Assembly (NCBI RefSeq): GCF_002915175.1
Contig: NZ_NXEJ01000007.1
Coordinates: forward strand, 225,257-289,256
Length of the DNA stretch: 64,000 bases
Source of the DNA: Agrobacterium rosae
Lineage (GTDB): Bacteria > Pseudomonadota > Alphaproteobacteria > Rhizobiales > Rhizobiaceae
Reading direction: 5' to 3'
The position numbers were made by a program, and so were the translations under genes. Positions 46,062 through 55,793 of this stretch are shown piece after piece. The notes beneath the pieces were generated by a model. That model was not told the DNA's origin. It did not search any database and worked only from the letters and a program-made list of their open reading frames with translations. Positions within the stretch are counted from its first letter, which is position 1; every line of letters starts with the position of its first letter.

Positions 46062-46534
46062 GGCCGATCTCATTTCCGTCGTTGTTGAAAGACTGTCCGA
46101 AGCGTGCGTCTACATCTGTTGTCTGTACGCGGAACAAGGGCCTGCTCATTATGTGTCGGCGGACCTGATCGGCAAAGGTCGCTCAGTGGCCAAACTTTGA
46201 ATCTCAGATAGCACGATTGTGATGATTCGCAGCTGCTCATCAGTCGCCATAATCCCCGTTATTGGTTCAAGTCTGCTCACAGGCTGAAACCCAGAAAAAT
46301 CCGCTCACACTCGCGTTGACGAAGACGCTTGCAGTAACTGAAGTCTCGTCAGGTCCGGGCCATATCTTGTCACGGGATATATTGGAAACGAGGTTGACAG
46401 CCTCTGCGTGCCGTTGCATTTTCGCCACAATGTGTTGCTTAAAAAACACGAGGAAACTGGAGTCGTCTCGTTCGCCCAGCATTTCTGTTTTTCAAGGTTG
46501 TGGTGCCACGAGATGTGGCATGGGAAATTGAACT
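46062..46534. other. Divergent intergenic region, MFS gene / ntrY
   Basis: 473 bases. It carries a TTGACA at 46394-46399 with CATTTT 17 bases downstream (weak candidate ntrY promoter) and a TGCCAC/GTGGCA hairpin at 46504-46520 just before the ntrY ribosome-binding site. Open frames at 46262-46531 (plus) and 46267-46482 (minus) have no ribosome-binding site and odd composition, so I do not call them. Confidence 0.45.
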
Positions 46535-48805
46535 ATGCGCAAACCTGTCGCCGATAGGGTATCTGACCGTACATCGGGCGATGTTGTGATTGCCGATAGG
46601 CGTATGTCCTTTGCTTTCCCTGGACTTGTGCTGGCGGGTGTCGCGCTCATCTGCGCCACGCTGACTCTCTTCGTGCTGCTGGGGCTTACCCCCATTGCAC
46701 CGACGACGAATGTCGTCATTGCGTCCGTGGTCATCAATTCACTGCTTGTTCTGGGGTTGATGTATTTGATCGGTCGTGAAATCGGCCGGTTGATGAAGGC
46801 GCGGCGCCGTGGCCGGGCCGCCGCTCGCCTCCACGTTCGCATCGTTGCCCTGTTTTCCATTGTAGCGATCACGCCTGCGGTTCTCGTCGCTATCTTCGCC
46901 AGTATCACGCTGAATGTCGGGTTGGACCGCTGGTTTGCACTTCGCACACAATCCATCGTGGATTCGTCTAGCAATATCGCCCAGGCCTACATGCTCGAAA
47001 ACGCTGGCTATCTGCAGGGCCAAACGCTTTCCATGGCGACCGACCTCGACCGCAACAGGGCGCTTTTTTATCTGGATCGCACCGGTTTTGTGGAGTTGAT
47101 GACGCGCCAGGCAAAAGGGCGCGGCTTTCTGGGCGCGTTTCTGGTGCAGGAAGATGGCGATGCGGTCGTGCAGGCCGACATCCAGACCGAAAGGCCGCTC
47201 CCCGCCATTCCGCACGACGCGCTGGAAAAAGCGGCGGCCGGTCAGCCGACGCTTATCCCGCCGGGTGTGACCAACCTTGTGGGCGCCATCATCAAGCTTG
47301 AGGGTATTGGCGGGACTTTCCTTTATACTGTGCGCGCCGTCGACCCCAAGGTGATGTCGGCAATGCGGCAGATGGAAGAGAACCGCGCGGAATATAAGGC
47401 CATGGAGGCGGGGCGTGCGCCGCTGCAAATTGCCTTCGCAATTCTCTACCTCGGCTTTGCGCTGATCGTTCTGCTCGCCGCCATCTGGACGGCTATCGCC
47501 ATTGCTGACCGTATCGTGCGGCCCATCCGGCTGCTCATCAGCGCGGCCGACAGTGTGGCGATGGGCAATATGCACGTGCTTGTGCCTGTCCGCGCCGTGG
47601 ATGGTGACGTCGGCCGTCTTGCGCGGACCTTCAACAAAATGATTTCCGAAATCCGCAGCCAGCAGGATGAGATCATCGAAGCCAAGGACGACATCGATAA
47701 CCGGCGCCGCTTCATCGAGGCCGTGCTTTCAGGTGTCACAGCTGCCGTTATCGGCGTCGATGAGCATCGCAATATCACCATCGCCAACCCTTCCGCCGAA
47801 GAGTTTCTGGCCGTGTCTTCCGACAGATTACTCGGATCGCCCCTGATCGAGGTTGCACCCGAAATTGAGCAGGTCGTTGCCGAAGCGACTGCGTCCGCGA
47901 GAATGGATTTCCGCAACCAGATCAACATCATAAGACGCGGCAAGGAACGTACCTTGAACGTTCAGGTCACCCGCGAAGACGCCCGCGATGGCCACGAATC
48001 CTACGTTATCACCCTGGACGACATCACGGATCTCGTCATCGCTCAGCGCTCGACAGCTTGGTCGGAAGTGGCGCGGCGCATTGCGCATGAAATCAAAAAT
48101 CCGCTAACGCCGATCCAGCTTTCTGCGGAGCGTATCAAGCGCCGCTTCGGCAAGCAGATTACCGATGAGGCTGACCGCGCCGTGTTCGACCAATGCACCG
48201 ACACCATCGTTCGGCAGGTCGGCGATATCGGCCGCATGGTGGACGAGTTTTCCGCGTTCGCCCGGATGCCGAAGCCGACCAAAGAGATGTCGGATTTGCG
48301 CGTTATTTTGAAGGACGCGGCGTTTCTGCGCGAAATGGGTGCAGCGCACATCAAATTCACGACCGAGTTCGGAGACGAACCGCTTGAAGGCATGTTCGAT
48401 GCGCGCATGCTGGGACAGGCTTTCGGAAACCTCATCAAGAATGCAACCGAGGCCATTGAGTCCGTCGAGACGGGCGATAGCCCGCGCACTGGAAAGATTT
48501 TGGTCAGGGCATCCTTTGATGCGGAACACAACCGCTTCATCGCAGATGTGATTGACAACGGACGAGGCCTTCCGGTGGAAAACCGCCACCGGATTTTAGA
48601 GCCTTACATGACGATGCGCGAAAAGGGCACCGGCCTTGGTCTGGCCATCGTCAAGAAGATTATTGAAGAGCACGGTGGTCATCTTGAGTTGCATGATGCG
48701 CCCGCCGATTTCGATCAGGGCCATGGCGCCATGATCAGAGTGCTGTTGCCGCATGTCGAAGTGGTGACCAGCGAAATTGATAAGGAAGTTGCATATGGCG
48801 TCTGA
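46535..48805 (+). CDS. ntrY: Membrane sensor kinase NtrY
   Basis: 756 residues. Membrane helices lie in the first ~110 residues and at ~290-315, flanking a ~170-residue periplasmic region. HAMP (~315-370), PAS (~385-490), HisKA with phospho-His in [20 protein letters not shown] (~residue 515), and HATPase_c (NATEAIESVE, DNGRGLP, GTGLGLAIVKKI) follow. NtrY pairs with NtrX and, in alphaproteobacteria, senses redox or oxygen and nitrogen status. Its stop lies 11 bases into ntrX. Confidence 0.96.
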   Translation: MRKPVADRVSDRTSGDVVIADRRMSFAFPGLVLAGVALICATLTLFVLLGLTPIAPTTNVVIASVVINSLLVLGLMYLIGREIGRLMKARRRGRAAARLHVRIVALFSIVAITPAVLVAIFASITLNVGLDRWFALRTQSIVDSSSNIAQAYMLENAGYLQGQTLSMATDLDRNRALFYLDRTGFVELMTRQAKGRGFLGAFLVQEDGDAVVQADIQTERPLPAIPHDALEKAAAGQPTLIPPGVTNLVGAIIKLEGIGGTFLYTVRAVDPKVMSAMRQMEENRAEYKAMEAGRAPLQIAFAILYLGFALIVLLAAIWTAIAIADRIVRPIRLLISAADSVAMGNMHVLVPVRAVDGDVGRLARTFNKMISEIRSQQDEIIEAKDDIDNRRRFIEAVLSGVTAAVIGVDEHRNITIANPSAEEFLAVSSDRLLGSPLIEVAPEIEQVVAEATASARMDFRNQINIIRRGKERTLNVQVTREDARDGHESYVITLDDITDLVIAQRSTAWSEVARRIAHEIKNPLTPIQLSAERIKRRFGKQITDEADRAVFDQCTDTIVRQVGDIGRMVDEFSAFARMPKPTKEMSDLRVILKDAAFLREMGAAHIKFTTEFGDEPLEGMFDARMLGQAFGNLIKNATEAIESVETGDSPRTGKILVRASFDAEHNRFIADVIDNGRGLPVENRHRILEPYMTMREKGTGLGLAIVKKIIEEHGGHLELHDAPADFDQGHGAMIRVLLPHVEVVTSEIDKEVAYGV

Positions 48806-50159
48806 TATTCTGGTCGTAGATGACGAGGCGGATATCCGCGAAATCGTGGCAGGTATTCTGTCCGATGAAGGCCACGAAACCCGTATGGCATTCGACAGCG
48901 ATAGTGCGCTGGCCGCGATCTCCGAGCGTGTTCCTCGGCTGATATTTCTCGACATCTGGATGCAGGGCAGCAAGCTTGACGGCTTGGCATTGCTGGATGA
49001 AATCAAGAACCGCCATCCCGATCTTCCGGTGGTGATGATTTCCGGTCACGGCAATATCGAAACCGCCGTCAACGCGATCAAGCGCGGCGCATTCGACTTC
49101 ATCGAAAAACCGTTCAAGGCAGATCGTCTCATCCTGATCGCCGAGCGCGCGCTGGAAAACTCCAAGCTGAAGCGTGAGGTATTCGAGCTAAAAAAGCGGG
49201 CAGGGGATGCGGTTGAACTGATTGGTGCATCGCTTGCGGTTTCGCAGCTTCGCCAAACGATCGATCGTGTTTCCCCAACCAACAGCCGCATCATGATTCT
49301 CGGTCCATCCGGTTCCGGCAAGGAACTGGTGGCGCGGATGATCCATAAGAAGTCGTCGCGTGCGACAGGTCCGTTTGTCGCGCTCAACGCTGCGACGATC
49401 ACCCCGGACCGCATGGAAATCGCACTGTTCGGTACCGAAGGCTTACCCGGCCAGCCGCGCAAGGTCGGCGCGCTGGAAGAGGCGCATCGCGGTGTGCTGT
49501 ATCTCGATGAAGTCGGCGAAATGCCGCGTGAAACGCAGAACAAGATTTTGCGTGTTCTGGTGGACCAGCAGTTCGAACGCGTCGGCGGTGGCAAGCGCGT
49601 GAAGGTGGATGTCCGCATCATTTCCTCCACCGCGCACAATCTCGAAGGGTTGATCGCAGACGGACTATTCCGCGAAGACCTCTACCACCGTCTGGCTGTC
49701 GTGCCAGTCAAGGTGCCAGCGCTGTCTGAACGTCGTGAGGATATTCCGTTTCTTGTCGACATGTTCATGCGTCAAATTTCCGAACAGGCTGGCATTCGGC
49801 CCCGCAAGATCGGTGATGACGCGATGGCGGTGCTTCAGACGCATGACTGGCCGGGCAATATCCGCCAGCTTCGCAACAACATTGAACGCCTGATGATTCT
49901 CGCTCGCCCGGAAAGCGGCGAAACACCGATTTCCGCCGATATGCTGCCTGCTGATATTGGCGACATGCTGCCAAGGATCGCGGCGCAGGGTGACCAGCAC
50001 ATCATGACGCTGCCGTTGCGCGAAGCGCGTGAGATGTTCGAGCGCGATTATCTCGTGGCGCAGATCAACCGTTTCGGCGGCAATATTTCCCGCACGGCGG
50101 AATTTGTCGGTATGGAGCGTTCCGCTCTTCATCGCAAATTGAAGTCGCTCGGCGTATAA
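48795..50159 (+). CDS. ntrX: Response regulator NtrX
   Basis: 454 residues: receiver domain (ILVVDDEADIREIV, phospho-acceptor Asp53 in LIFLDIWMQG), AAA+ domain with Walker A GPSGSGKELVARMIHKKS, and Fis-type HTH (ISRTAEFVGMERSALHRKL). In place of the sigma-54 loop GAFTGA it has GLPGQPRKVGALEEA, the usual NtrX loop, which argues that it does not activate sigma-54 promoters the way NtrC does. ATG 48795 has AAGGAAG upstream and overlaps the ntrY end. Confidence 0.96.
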   Translation: MASDILVVDDEADIREIVAGILSDEGHETRMAFDSDSALAAISERVPRLIFLDIWMQGSKLDGLALLDEIKNRHPDLPVVMISGHGNIETAVNAIKRGAFDFIEKPFKADRLILIAERALENSKLKREVFELKKRAGDAVELIGASLAVSQLRQTIDRVSPTNSRIMILGPSGSGKELVARMIHKKSSRATGPFVALNAATITPDRMEIALFGTEGLPGQPRKVGALEEAHRGVLYLDEVGEMPRETQNKILRVLVDQQFERVGGGKRVKVDVRIISSTAHNLEGLIADGLFREDLYHRLAVVPVKVPALSERREDIPFLVDMFMRQISEQAGIRPRKIGDDAMAVLQTHDWPGNIRQLRNNIERLMILARPESGETPISADMLPADIGDMLPRIAAQGDQHIMTLPLREAREMFERDYLVAQINRFGGNISRTAEFVGMERSALHRKLKSLGV

Positions 50160-50196
50160 CAATCCAAAATTGCCGTCTGGCCCGTAGAGAGAGCGT

Positions 50197-51573
50197 ATGA
50201 AAGTCATCATTTGCGGCGCAGGCCAGGTGGGTTACGGCATTGCGGAGCAATTGTCGCGCGAAGACAATGAAGTCTCCGTCATCGATACGTCAGCCGCACT
50301 GATTGCAGCGATCACCGAGACTTTGGATGTGCGCGGATATGTCGGGCATGGCGCGCATCCGGACATGCTGGCCAAGGCGGGTGCCGATGAGGCCGACATG
50401 ATCATCGCCGTGACGCTTTACGACGAGATCAACATCGTTGCCTGCGAAGTGGCGCATGCGCTGTTCAGCGTTCCCACCAAAGTTGCCCGCATTCGCGACC
50501 AGGCCTATCTGCAGCCTGAATATGGCGATCTTTTCAGCCGCGAGAACATGTCCATCGACGTCACGATTTCCCCGGAAATCGAGGTCGGCAAGATGGTGCT
50601 GCGCCGTATCGCGTTTCCGGGCGCGACGGATGTGGTTCGTTTTGCCGATGACAATGTCTTCATGCTGGCCATCGAGTGCATGGAAAATTGCCCGGTCATC
50701 AACACGCCGTTGCAACAACTGAGCCAACTCTTTCCGGATCTCGTCGCGACCGTCGTTGGCGTCTATCGTGGCGGCCATCTAAAAGCCGTCGATTCCTCCG
50801 AGCAACTGCGCGCTGGCGACCTTGCCTACGTTATCTGCCAGAAGCACCACGCTCGCCGAACGCTTGGTCTTTTCGGCCACGAGGAGCAGGAAGCAAGCCG
50901 GATCGTTATCGCAGGTGGTGGTAATATCGGGCAGTACGTAGCGCGCTCCATCGAGGAGTTTCAGCCCAAGACAAGGGTGAAAATCATCGAGTTCGATAGA
51001 GAGCGGGCCATTGCCGCCTCCGAAAAACTCAATTCCACAATCGTGCTTTGTGGTTCGGTGCTGGACCAGAAAATCCTGCATCAGGCGGATATCCAGGACG
51101 CAGATCTGATCGTGACCCTGACCAACAACGACCAGACAAACATTCTCGGTGCCGTCATGGCAAAACAGCTGGGCTGCAAATCGAACCTTGCATTGCTGAA
51201 CGGTCCGTCTTTTCATGACGTTGCCAAGTCGCTTGGTCTCGATGCCTATATCAACCCACGCGCCGTCACCATTTCGCGGGTGTTACAGCACGTCAGGAAA
51301 GGTCGCATTCGCTCGGTCTACGCAGTGCAGAGAGGCAATGGTGAAATCATCGAAGCCGAGGCGCTGGATACGTCGCCGCTTGTCGGGCAGGCTTTGCGTG
51401 ATATCGACCTGCCGGACAGTGTACGCATCGGTGCGATCTACCGCGACAAGACCGTCATCCGTCCTGATGGAGGCACGAAAATCAAGGCGAAAGACCGGGT
51501 CATCCTGTTTGCGTCGGCGGATGCAGTGCGGGATGTGGAACAGCTATTCCGTGTATCTATTCAATATTTCTAA
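50197..51573 (+). CDS. trkA: Trk potassium transporter subunit TrkA
   Basis: Cytosolic NAD-binding regulatory subunit of the Trk K+ uptake channel. 458 residues with two RCK_N domains (IICGAGQVGYGIAEQLSRED at residue ~4; IVIAGGGNIGQYVARSIEEF at ~237) each followed by RCK_C. It is 37 bases past ntrX, as in other rhizobia (ntrX-trkA-hfq). GAGAGAG lies upstream. Confidence 0.95.
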   Translation: MKVIICGAGQVGYGIAEQLSREDNEVSVIDTSAALIAAITETLDVRGYVGHGAHPDMLAKAGADEADMIIAVTLYDEINIVACEVAHALFSVPTKVARIRDQAYLQPEYGDLFSRENMSIDVTISPEIEVGKMVLRRIAFPGATDVVRFADDNVFMLAIECMENCPVINTPLQQLSQLFPDLVATVVGVYRGGHLKAVDSSEQLRAGDLAYVICQKHHARRTLGLFGHEEQEASRIVIAGGGNIGQYVARSIEEFQPKTRVKIIEFDRERAIAASEKLNSTIVLCGSVLDQKILHQADIQDADLIVTLTNNDQTNILGAVMAKQLGCKSNLALLNGPSFHDVAKSLGLDAYINPRAVTISRVLQHVRKGRIRSVYAVQRGNGEIIEAEALDTSPLVGQALRDIDLPDSVRIGAIYRDKTVIRPDGGTKIKAKDRVILFASADAVRDVEQLFRVSIQYF

Positions 51574-51762
51574 AACATTGGGTATGAAACAGAAAAAGCT
51601 CGCCTTAGTAAATCCGGGTAAGTTTTTCGACATTGCGGAACAGATCGTGATTTGATACCAGAGTTGCTGATCGGCTGACAGGGGGACTACGTTCAACCGA
51701 TCCTATTATTGATTGTTTATTTCCCGGTCTCCCATCCGGGCAAAAAAGAAAGAATCGGCGCC

Positions 51763-52005
51763 ATGGCGGAACGTTCTCAAAACCTGCAAGATCTTTTCCT
51801 GAACACAGTTCGCAAGCAGAAGATTTCGCTGACTATTTTCCTTATCAACGGCGTCAAGCTGACTGGCGTTGTTACATCCTTCGACAATTTCTGCGTTCTT
51901 CTTCGCCGCGATGGTCACTCCCAGCTCGTCTATAAGCACGCGATCTCGACCATCATGCCTGGCCAGCCGATGCAGATGTTCGAGTCGGAAGAGGGCGCTG
52001 CTTAA
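51763..52005 (+). CDS. hfq: RNA chaperone Hfq
   Basis: 80 residues, starting [20 protein letters not shown]. Sm1 motif [23 protein letters not shown] and Sm2 motif [10 protein letters not shown] are intact, as is the acidic C-terminus ending SEEGAA. Hexameric RNA chaperone for sRNA-mRNA pairing. The start is ATG 51763 (18 codons inside the longest frame), which matches the known rhizobial Hfq length. Confidence 0.98.
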   Translation: MAERSQNLQDLFLNTVRKQKISLTIFLINGVKLTGVVTSFDNFCVLLRRDGHSQLVYKHAISTIMPGQPMQMFESEEGAA

Positions 52006-52091
52006 GGCGGCACGGCTGTCTTTTAGCCATCATTCACACTATGCTGTAGCAGACAACGGAACCGTAGGACGGGACCGTTGTTTTGCAGTCT

Positions 52092-53537
52092 ATGCGCCAT
52101 GAGATTTTCTGGCGGTTTCAACTGACACTCGAAAGGTGCGGGCACATTTCTACACGCGACACATCGAACGAATCCATTATCCCGGAACAGGAAAAGCACC
52201 GGGATGACATGCGCGCAGTGGTCATCATCCCCGTTCTGAAGCAGGGTCGCCCCCCGAAAGAAGCCTCGGCTACGACGCCACTCCGTTCGATGGAAGCCAA
52301 GCTTGAGGAAGCCAAAGGTCTGGCGCTCGCCATTGATCTGCATATTTCCGGGGGACTGATCGTTCCCGTCAATCAGCCGCGCCCAGCCACGCTTTTCGGC
52401 AGTGGCAAGATTGAGGAAATCAAACACCTGCTGGAAGAAACCAATTCCGGTCTGGTCATTATTGATCATCCGTTGACGCCGGTTCAGCAGCGCAATCTCG
52501 AAAAAGAATGGAACGCGAAGGTCATCGACCGCACCGGTCTTATCCTTGAAATTTTCGGCCGTCGCGCTTCGACCAAGGAAGGCACGCTTCAGGTCGATCT
52601 TGCCCACCTGAATTACCAGAAGGGCCGCTTGGTCAGAAGCTGGACCCACCTTGAACGCCAGCGCGGTGGTGCGGGCTTTATGGGTGGTCCCGGTGAAACA
52701 CAGATTGAGGCCGACCGCCGCCTGCTGCAAGACCGCATCGTAAAGCTCGAAAAAGAGCTGGAACAGGTGGTTAGAACCCGCCAGCTTCACCGCGCCAAAC
52801 GTCGCAAAGTACCGCATCCGATTGTTGCGCTTGTTGGCTATACAAACGCAGGGAAATCGACGCTGTTCAACCGCATTACCGGTGCAGGCGTGCTGGCCGA
52901 AGACATGCTTTTCGCCACTCTCGATCCTACGCTTCGTCGCATGAAGCTGCCGCATGGCCGCACTGTCATCCTTTCCGATACGGTCGGTTTCATCTCGGAC
53001 CTCCCGACCCATCTGGTTGCCGCTTTCCGCGCGACGCTAGAAGAAGTGCTGGAAGCCGACCTCATCCTTCACGTCAGGGATATGTCCGATCCTGATAACA
53101 GCGCGCAGTCCGCAGATGTCATGCGTATTCTCAACGATCTCGGCATCGATGAGAAAGTCGCGGACGAGCGGCTGATCGAGGTCTGGAACAAGGTCGACAG
53201 GCTTGATCTGGAGGCGCACGATGCTATCCTTCATAATGCTGAAGGTCGTGCGAATGTGCGTGCTGTGTCTGCCATTACCGGCGAGGGTGTCGACGTCCTC
53301 ATGGATGAGATATCACGGCGTCTTTCCGGCGTTCTGATGGAGACGACAATCGTCTTGAATGTCGAGCAACTGCAATTTCTGTCGTGGGTTTACAACAATG
53401 CGATCGTAGACGGGCGCGAAGACAATGAAGACGGCTCCGTAACGTTGGACGTGCGGCTGTCAGAAGCGCAGGCGCTGGAACTTGAGCGTCGTTTGGGCAA
53501 GGTGCAGAAGTCGGAAGTCGAGGACTGGGAAGAATAA
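52092..53537 (+). CDS. hflX: GTPase HflX
   Basis: Ribosome-associated GTPase. N-terminal HflX domain (LFGSGKIEEIKHLLEE, then IDRTGLILEIFGRRASTKEG), the ERQRGGAGFMGGPGETQIE linker, and G domain with GYTNAGKST (G1), DTVGF (G3) and NKVD (G4). Alternative starts are TTG 52083 and ATG 52209 (MRAVVIIPVLKQG, GGGA upstream). The first ~20 residues from 52092 look less protein-like, so 52209 or a nearby start may be real. It follows hfq by 86-203 bases depending on start. Confidence 0.9.
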   Translation: MRHEIFWRFQLTLERCGHISTRDTSNESIIPEQEKHRDDMRAVVIIPVLKQGRPPKEASATTPLRSMEAKLEEAKGLALAIDLHISGGLIVPVNQPRPATLFGSGKIEEIKHLLEETNSGLVIIDHPLTPVQQRNLEKEWNAKVIDRTGLILEIFGRRASTKEGTLQVDLAHLNYQKGRLVRSWTHLERQRGGAGFMGGPGETQIEADRRLLQDRIVKLEKELEQVVRTRQLHRAKRRKVPHPIVALVGYTNAGKSTLFNRITGAGVLAEDMLFATLDPTLRRMKLPHGRTVILSDTVGFISDLPTHLVAAFRATLEEVLEADLILHVRDMSDPDNSAQSADVMRILNDLGIDEKVADERLIEVWNKVDRLDLEAHDAILHNAEGRANVRAVSAITGEGVDVLMDEISRRLSGVLMETTIVLNVEQLQFLSWVYNNAIVDGREDNEDGSVTLDVRLSEAQALELERRLGKVQKSEVEDWEE

Positions 53538-53726
53538 CCCAACCTCGGCTGCGTGCACTTTTAAAAAAAGCATTCCATCAATCGCGAAAATGTTTTCTCT
53601 GATTTAGATAAATTGGATTGCGCATATCGGTTATGCGTTTTTATGCAACCGATAGCCCCCTTTTTGTTAGGGTTTAGTAATCAGAGCCGTGTGATATTGT
53701 CCTCTAATTCATACGAGCTTGCTAAA

Positions 53727-54914
53727 ATGTTTCAACCCTTGGATCTGCCCACAGTCCTGCTGCTCCACAAGCTATCTTTCTTCGTGGCTGCACTGTGCTT
53801 TCTCTATGTGCGCTCTCAATCGCGCGAGAGCGTCGGACTGGGTTTTTTAGCAGTTGGATTTTTCCTGGTTGCAACGGCGTCAACGCTTGTCAGTATCGGC
53901 AAGGTTTTTACCGATTATGAGCATAGCCTGGCACTCGCAGGCACCTTCGCCGGTCTGGTGGGGTACTCGATATTTTGGATCGGAATGTGCCGTATCAGCA
54001 CGCAGACAAGCCGACGCCGCGAATGGTTGATATTGTGTTTTCCGGTGATCGTCTGTGTTACGCTATTCGTCACTGGTCTTTACGAGTTTACGACAGCTCG
54101 AACCACCGCCATGCAGTCCACGGCCGCCTTGTTGCTTCTCGCTGCTGCCTGCACCGTTTTCTTCGATCGTGTTATAGAACCGCTTCCGGTTCGACGAGCT
54201 CTCGCAGCAACAATTGGTTTTGCGGCGCTACTGAGCGCGCTCGTCGTCCTTGGTGTTCTTTTCCCTGATGTGGCGTTGGTCTCGTCGCGAAACGCGTTTT
54301 TTGTCTCCATTGTTTGCCACTTCGCAATCGCAGTCTTTGTTCTCGCCTTGGTCAAGGAGCGCGCGGAGGAGGGGTTGAAACGGCTTGCCGATCTCGATGT
54401 GCTGACAGGCGTTCTCAACAGACGGTCGTTCTCCACCCGTCTGCCGCAGCAGATGCGTCAGGGCGATGCGATTGTCATGATAGACATTGATCATTTCAAA
54501 CGCATCAATGATGGCTTTGGCCATTTTGCAGGTGATGAAGTGCTGGCGCGGGTGGCGCAGGAGCTATCTGCGCGCGTTCGACCCAATGACAGCTTTGCGC
54601 GCTTTGGCGGTGAAGAGTTCATCCTGTTTATGCCGGCAACGGGCGAGGGGGAAGCTTCCACACTCGCCGAAAGTGTTCGCCAGCTCGTGAGCTCCATAAA
54701 GCACTCCATCGACGATCAAAAAGTTGCCGCGACGTTGAGCATGGGGCTTGCGGTGTGCACGGATAAAACATGCACTCCGCATGCTCTCATGAAAATGGCC
54801 GATACGGCGCTCTATGCTTCGAAAGCGACGGGGCGTGATCGACTGACGGTTTACAATGCGGAAGACTTTGAAAGAAATCCGGCATTATTGAACCCTGCGC
54901 GTCACGCTGGCTGA
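53727..54914 (+). CDS. Membrane diguanylate cyclase (GGDEF)
   Basis: 395 residues. Six or seven transmembrane helices in the first ~215 residues form a membrane sensor region, then a GGDEF domain. The active site is GGEEF (RFGGEEFILF), a catalytic variant of GGDEF. An RPND sits five residues before it, matching the RxxD inhibitory I-site. It makes cyclic di-GMP. ATG 53727 is favoured because the hydrophobic helices begin there; the longer start at 53613 is possible. Confidence 0.87.
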   Translation: MFQPLDLPTVLLLHKLSFFVAALCFLYVRSQSRESVGLGFLAVGFFLVATASTLVSIGKVFTDYEHSLALAGTFAGLVGYSIFWIGMCRISTQTSRRREWLILCFPVIVCVTLFVTGLYEFTTARTTAMQSTAALLLLAAACTVFFDRVIEPLPVRRALAATIGFAALLSALVVLGVLFPDVALVSSRNAFFVSIVCHFAIAVFVLALVKERAEEGLKRLADLDVLTGVLNRRSFSTRLPQQMRQGDAIVMIDIDHFKRINDGFGHFAGDEVLARVAQELSARVRPNDSFARFGGEEFILFMPATGEGEASTLAESVRQLVSSIKHSIDDQKVAATLSMGLAVCTDKTCTPHALMKMADTALYASKATGRDRLTVYNAEDFERNPALLNPARHAG

Positions 54915-54930
54915 TGATCTGACGAGCCCG

Positions 54931-55767
54931 TCAGTCGACTATCTGCCGTTCGATATCCTTCGCCGCCTGCCATAGTTGCTCCATGCGGTCCAACGTTGCC
55001 GCTTCCAGCGTCTCGCCATTTTCAGCCAGTGTCGTTTCTATGTGGCGAAAACGACGGCGGAACTTCGTGTTGGTGCCTCTCAGCGCATTTTCGGGGTCGA
55101 CCTTCACATGGCGGCCGATGTTGACAAGCGCAAAGATCAGATCGCCCAGTTCGTCGGAAACCTTTTCCGGCTTTCCGTCCTCAAGTGCTTCGCGCAGCTC
55201 TCTGATTTCCTCCTCGATCTTATCGAGAATGGGTTCTGGCGCTGACCAGTCAAAGCCGACGCGTGCGGCCTGTTCCTGAAGTTTCAATGCCTCGGTCAGC
55301 GCCGGTTGTGTGCGCTGGATGGAGCCCAGAAAACCCACCTTGGTATCCTCACCGGTGCCACGCTGAGCGCGGCGTTGTGCCCGGTCGCGTTTTTCCTGCG
55401 CCTTTATGACGTCCCACTGTATTTTCACCGATTCAGGCGTATCGGCATCCGATTTGGCAAAGACATGGGGATGACGGCGGATCATTTTGGAGGTTACGGC
55501 ATGAACGACGTCACCAAATGAAAATTCGCCCATCTCCTGCGCGATACGGGAATGGAACACCACCTGTAGCAGGAGATCTCCAAGCTCGTCGCAAAGATCG
55601 TCCATGTCGTTGCGCTCGATGGCGTCGGCAACTTCATAGGCTTCTTCGACCGTGTAGGGTTTGATGGTCTCGAATGTCTGCACGATATCCCATGGGCAGC
55701 CCGTCTCCGGCTGCCGCAGCGCCTCCATGATCTCGATGAGGCGGGAAATGTCTTTCGAGGCTTCCAT
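54931..55767 (-). CDS. mazG: Nucleoside triphosphate pyrophosphohydrolase MazG
   Basis: House-cleaning hydrolase of non-canonical or excess NTPs. 278 residues with two MazG domains: the first with EEAYEVADAIE...DELGDLLLQVVFH (EExxE and ExxD metal sites), the second with EEEIRELREAL...DELGDLIFALVN. Convergent with the diguanylate cyclase gene (16 bases between stops). MEASKDISRL start at 55767. Confidence 0.95.
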   Translation of the reverse strand: MEASKDISRLIEIMEALRQPETGCPWDIVQTFETIKPYTVEEAYEVADAIERNDMDDLCDELGDLLLQVVFHSRIAQEMGEFSFGDVVHAVTSKMIRRHPHVFAKSDADTPESVKIQWDVIKAQEKRDRAQRRAQRGTGEDTKVGFLGSIQRTQPALTEALKLQEQAARVGFDWSAPEPILDKIEEEIRELREALEDGKPEKVSDELGDLIFALVNIGRHVKVDPENALRGTNTKFRRRFRHIETTLAENGETLEAATLDRMEQLWQAAKDIERQIVD

Positions 55768-55793
55768 GTGTGATGTGTCTTTCTGGCGCGTTT

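Noticed and set aside
46262-46531. 89-codon plus-strand frame upstream of ntrY
   Set aside because: No ribosome-binding site and low-complexity composition; overlaps a likely promoter region.
51215-51655. Frame overlapping the trkA end
   Set aside because: It is the +1 frame of trkA for most of its length and has no ribosome-binding site.
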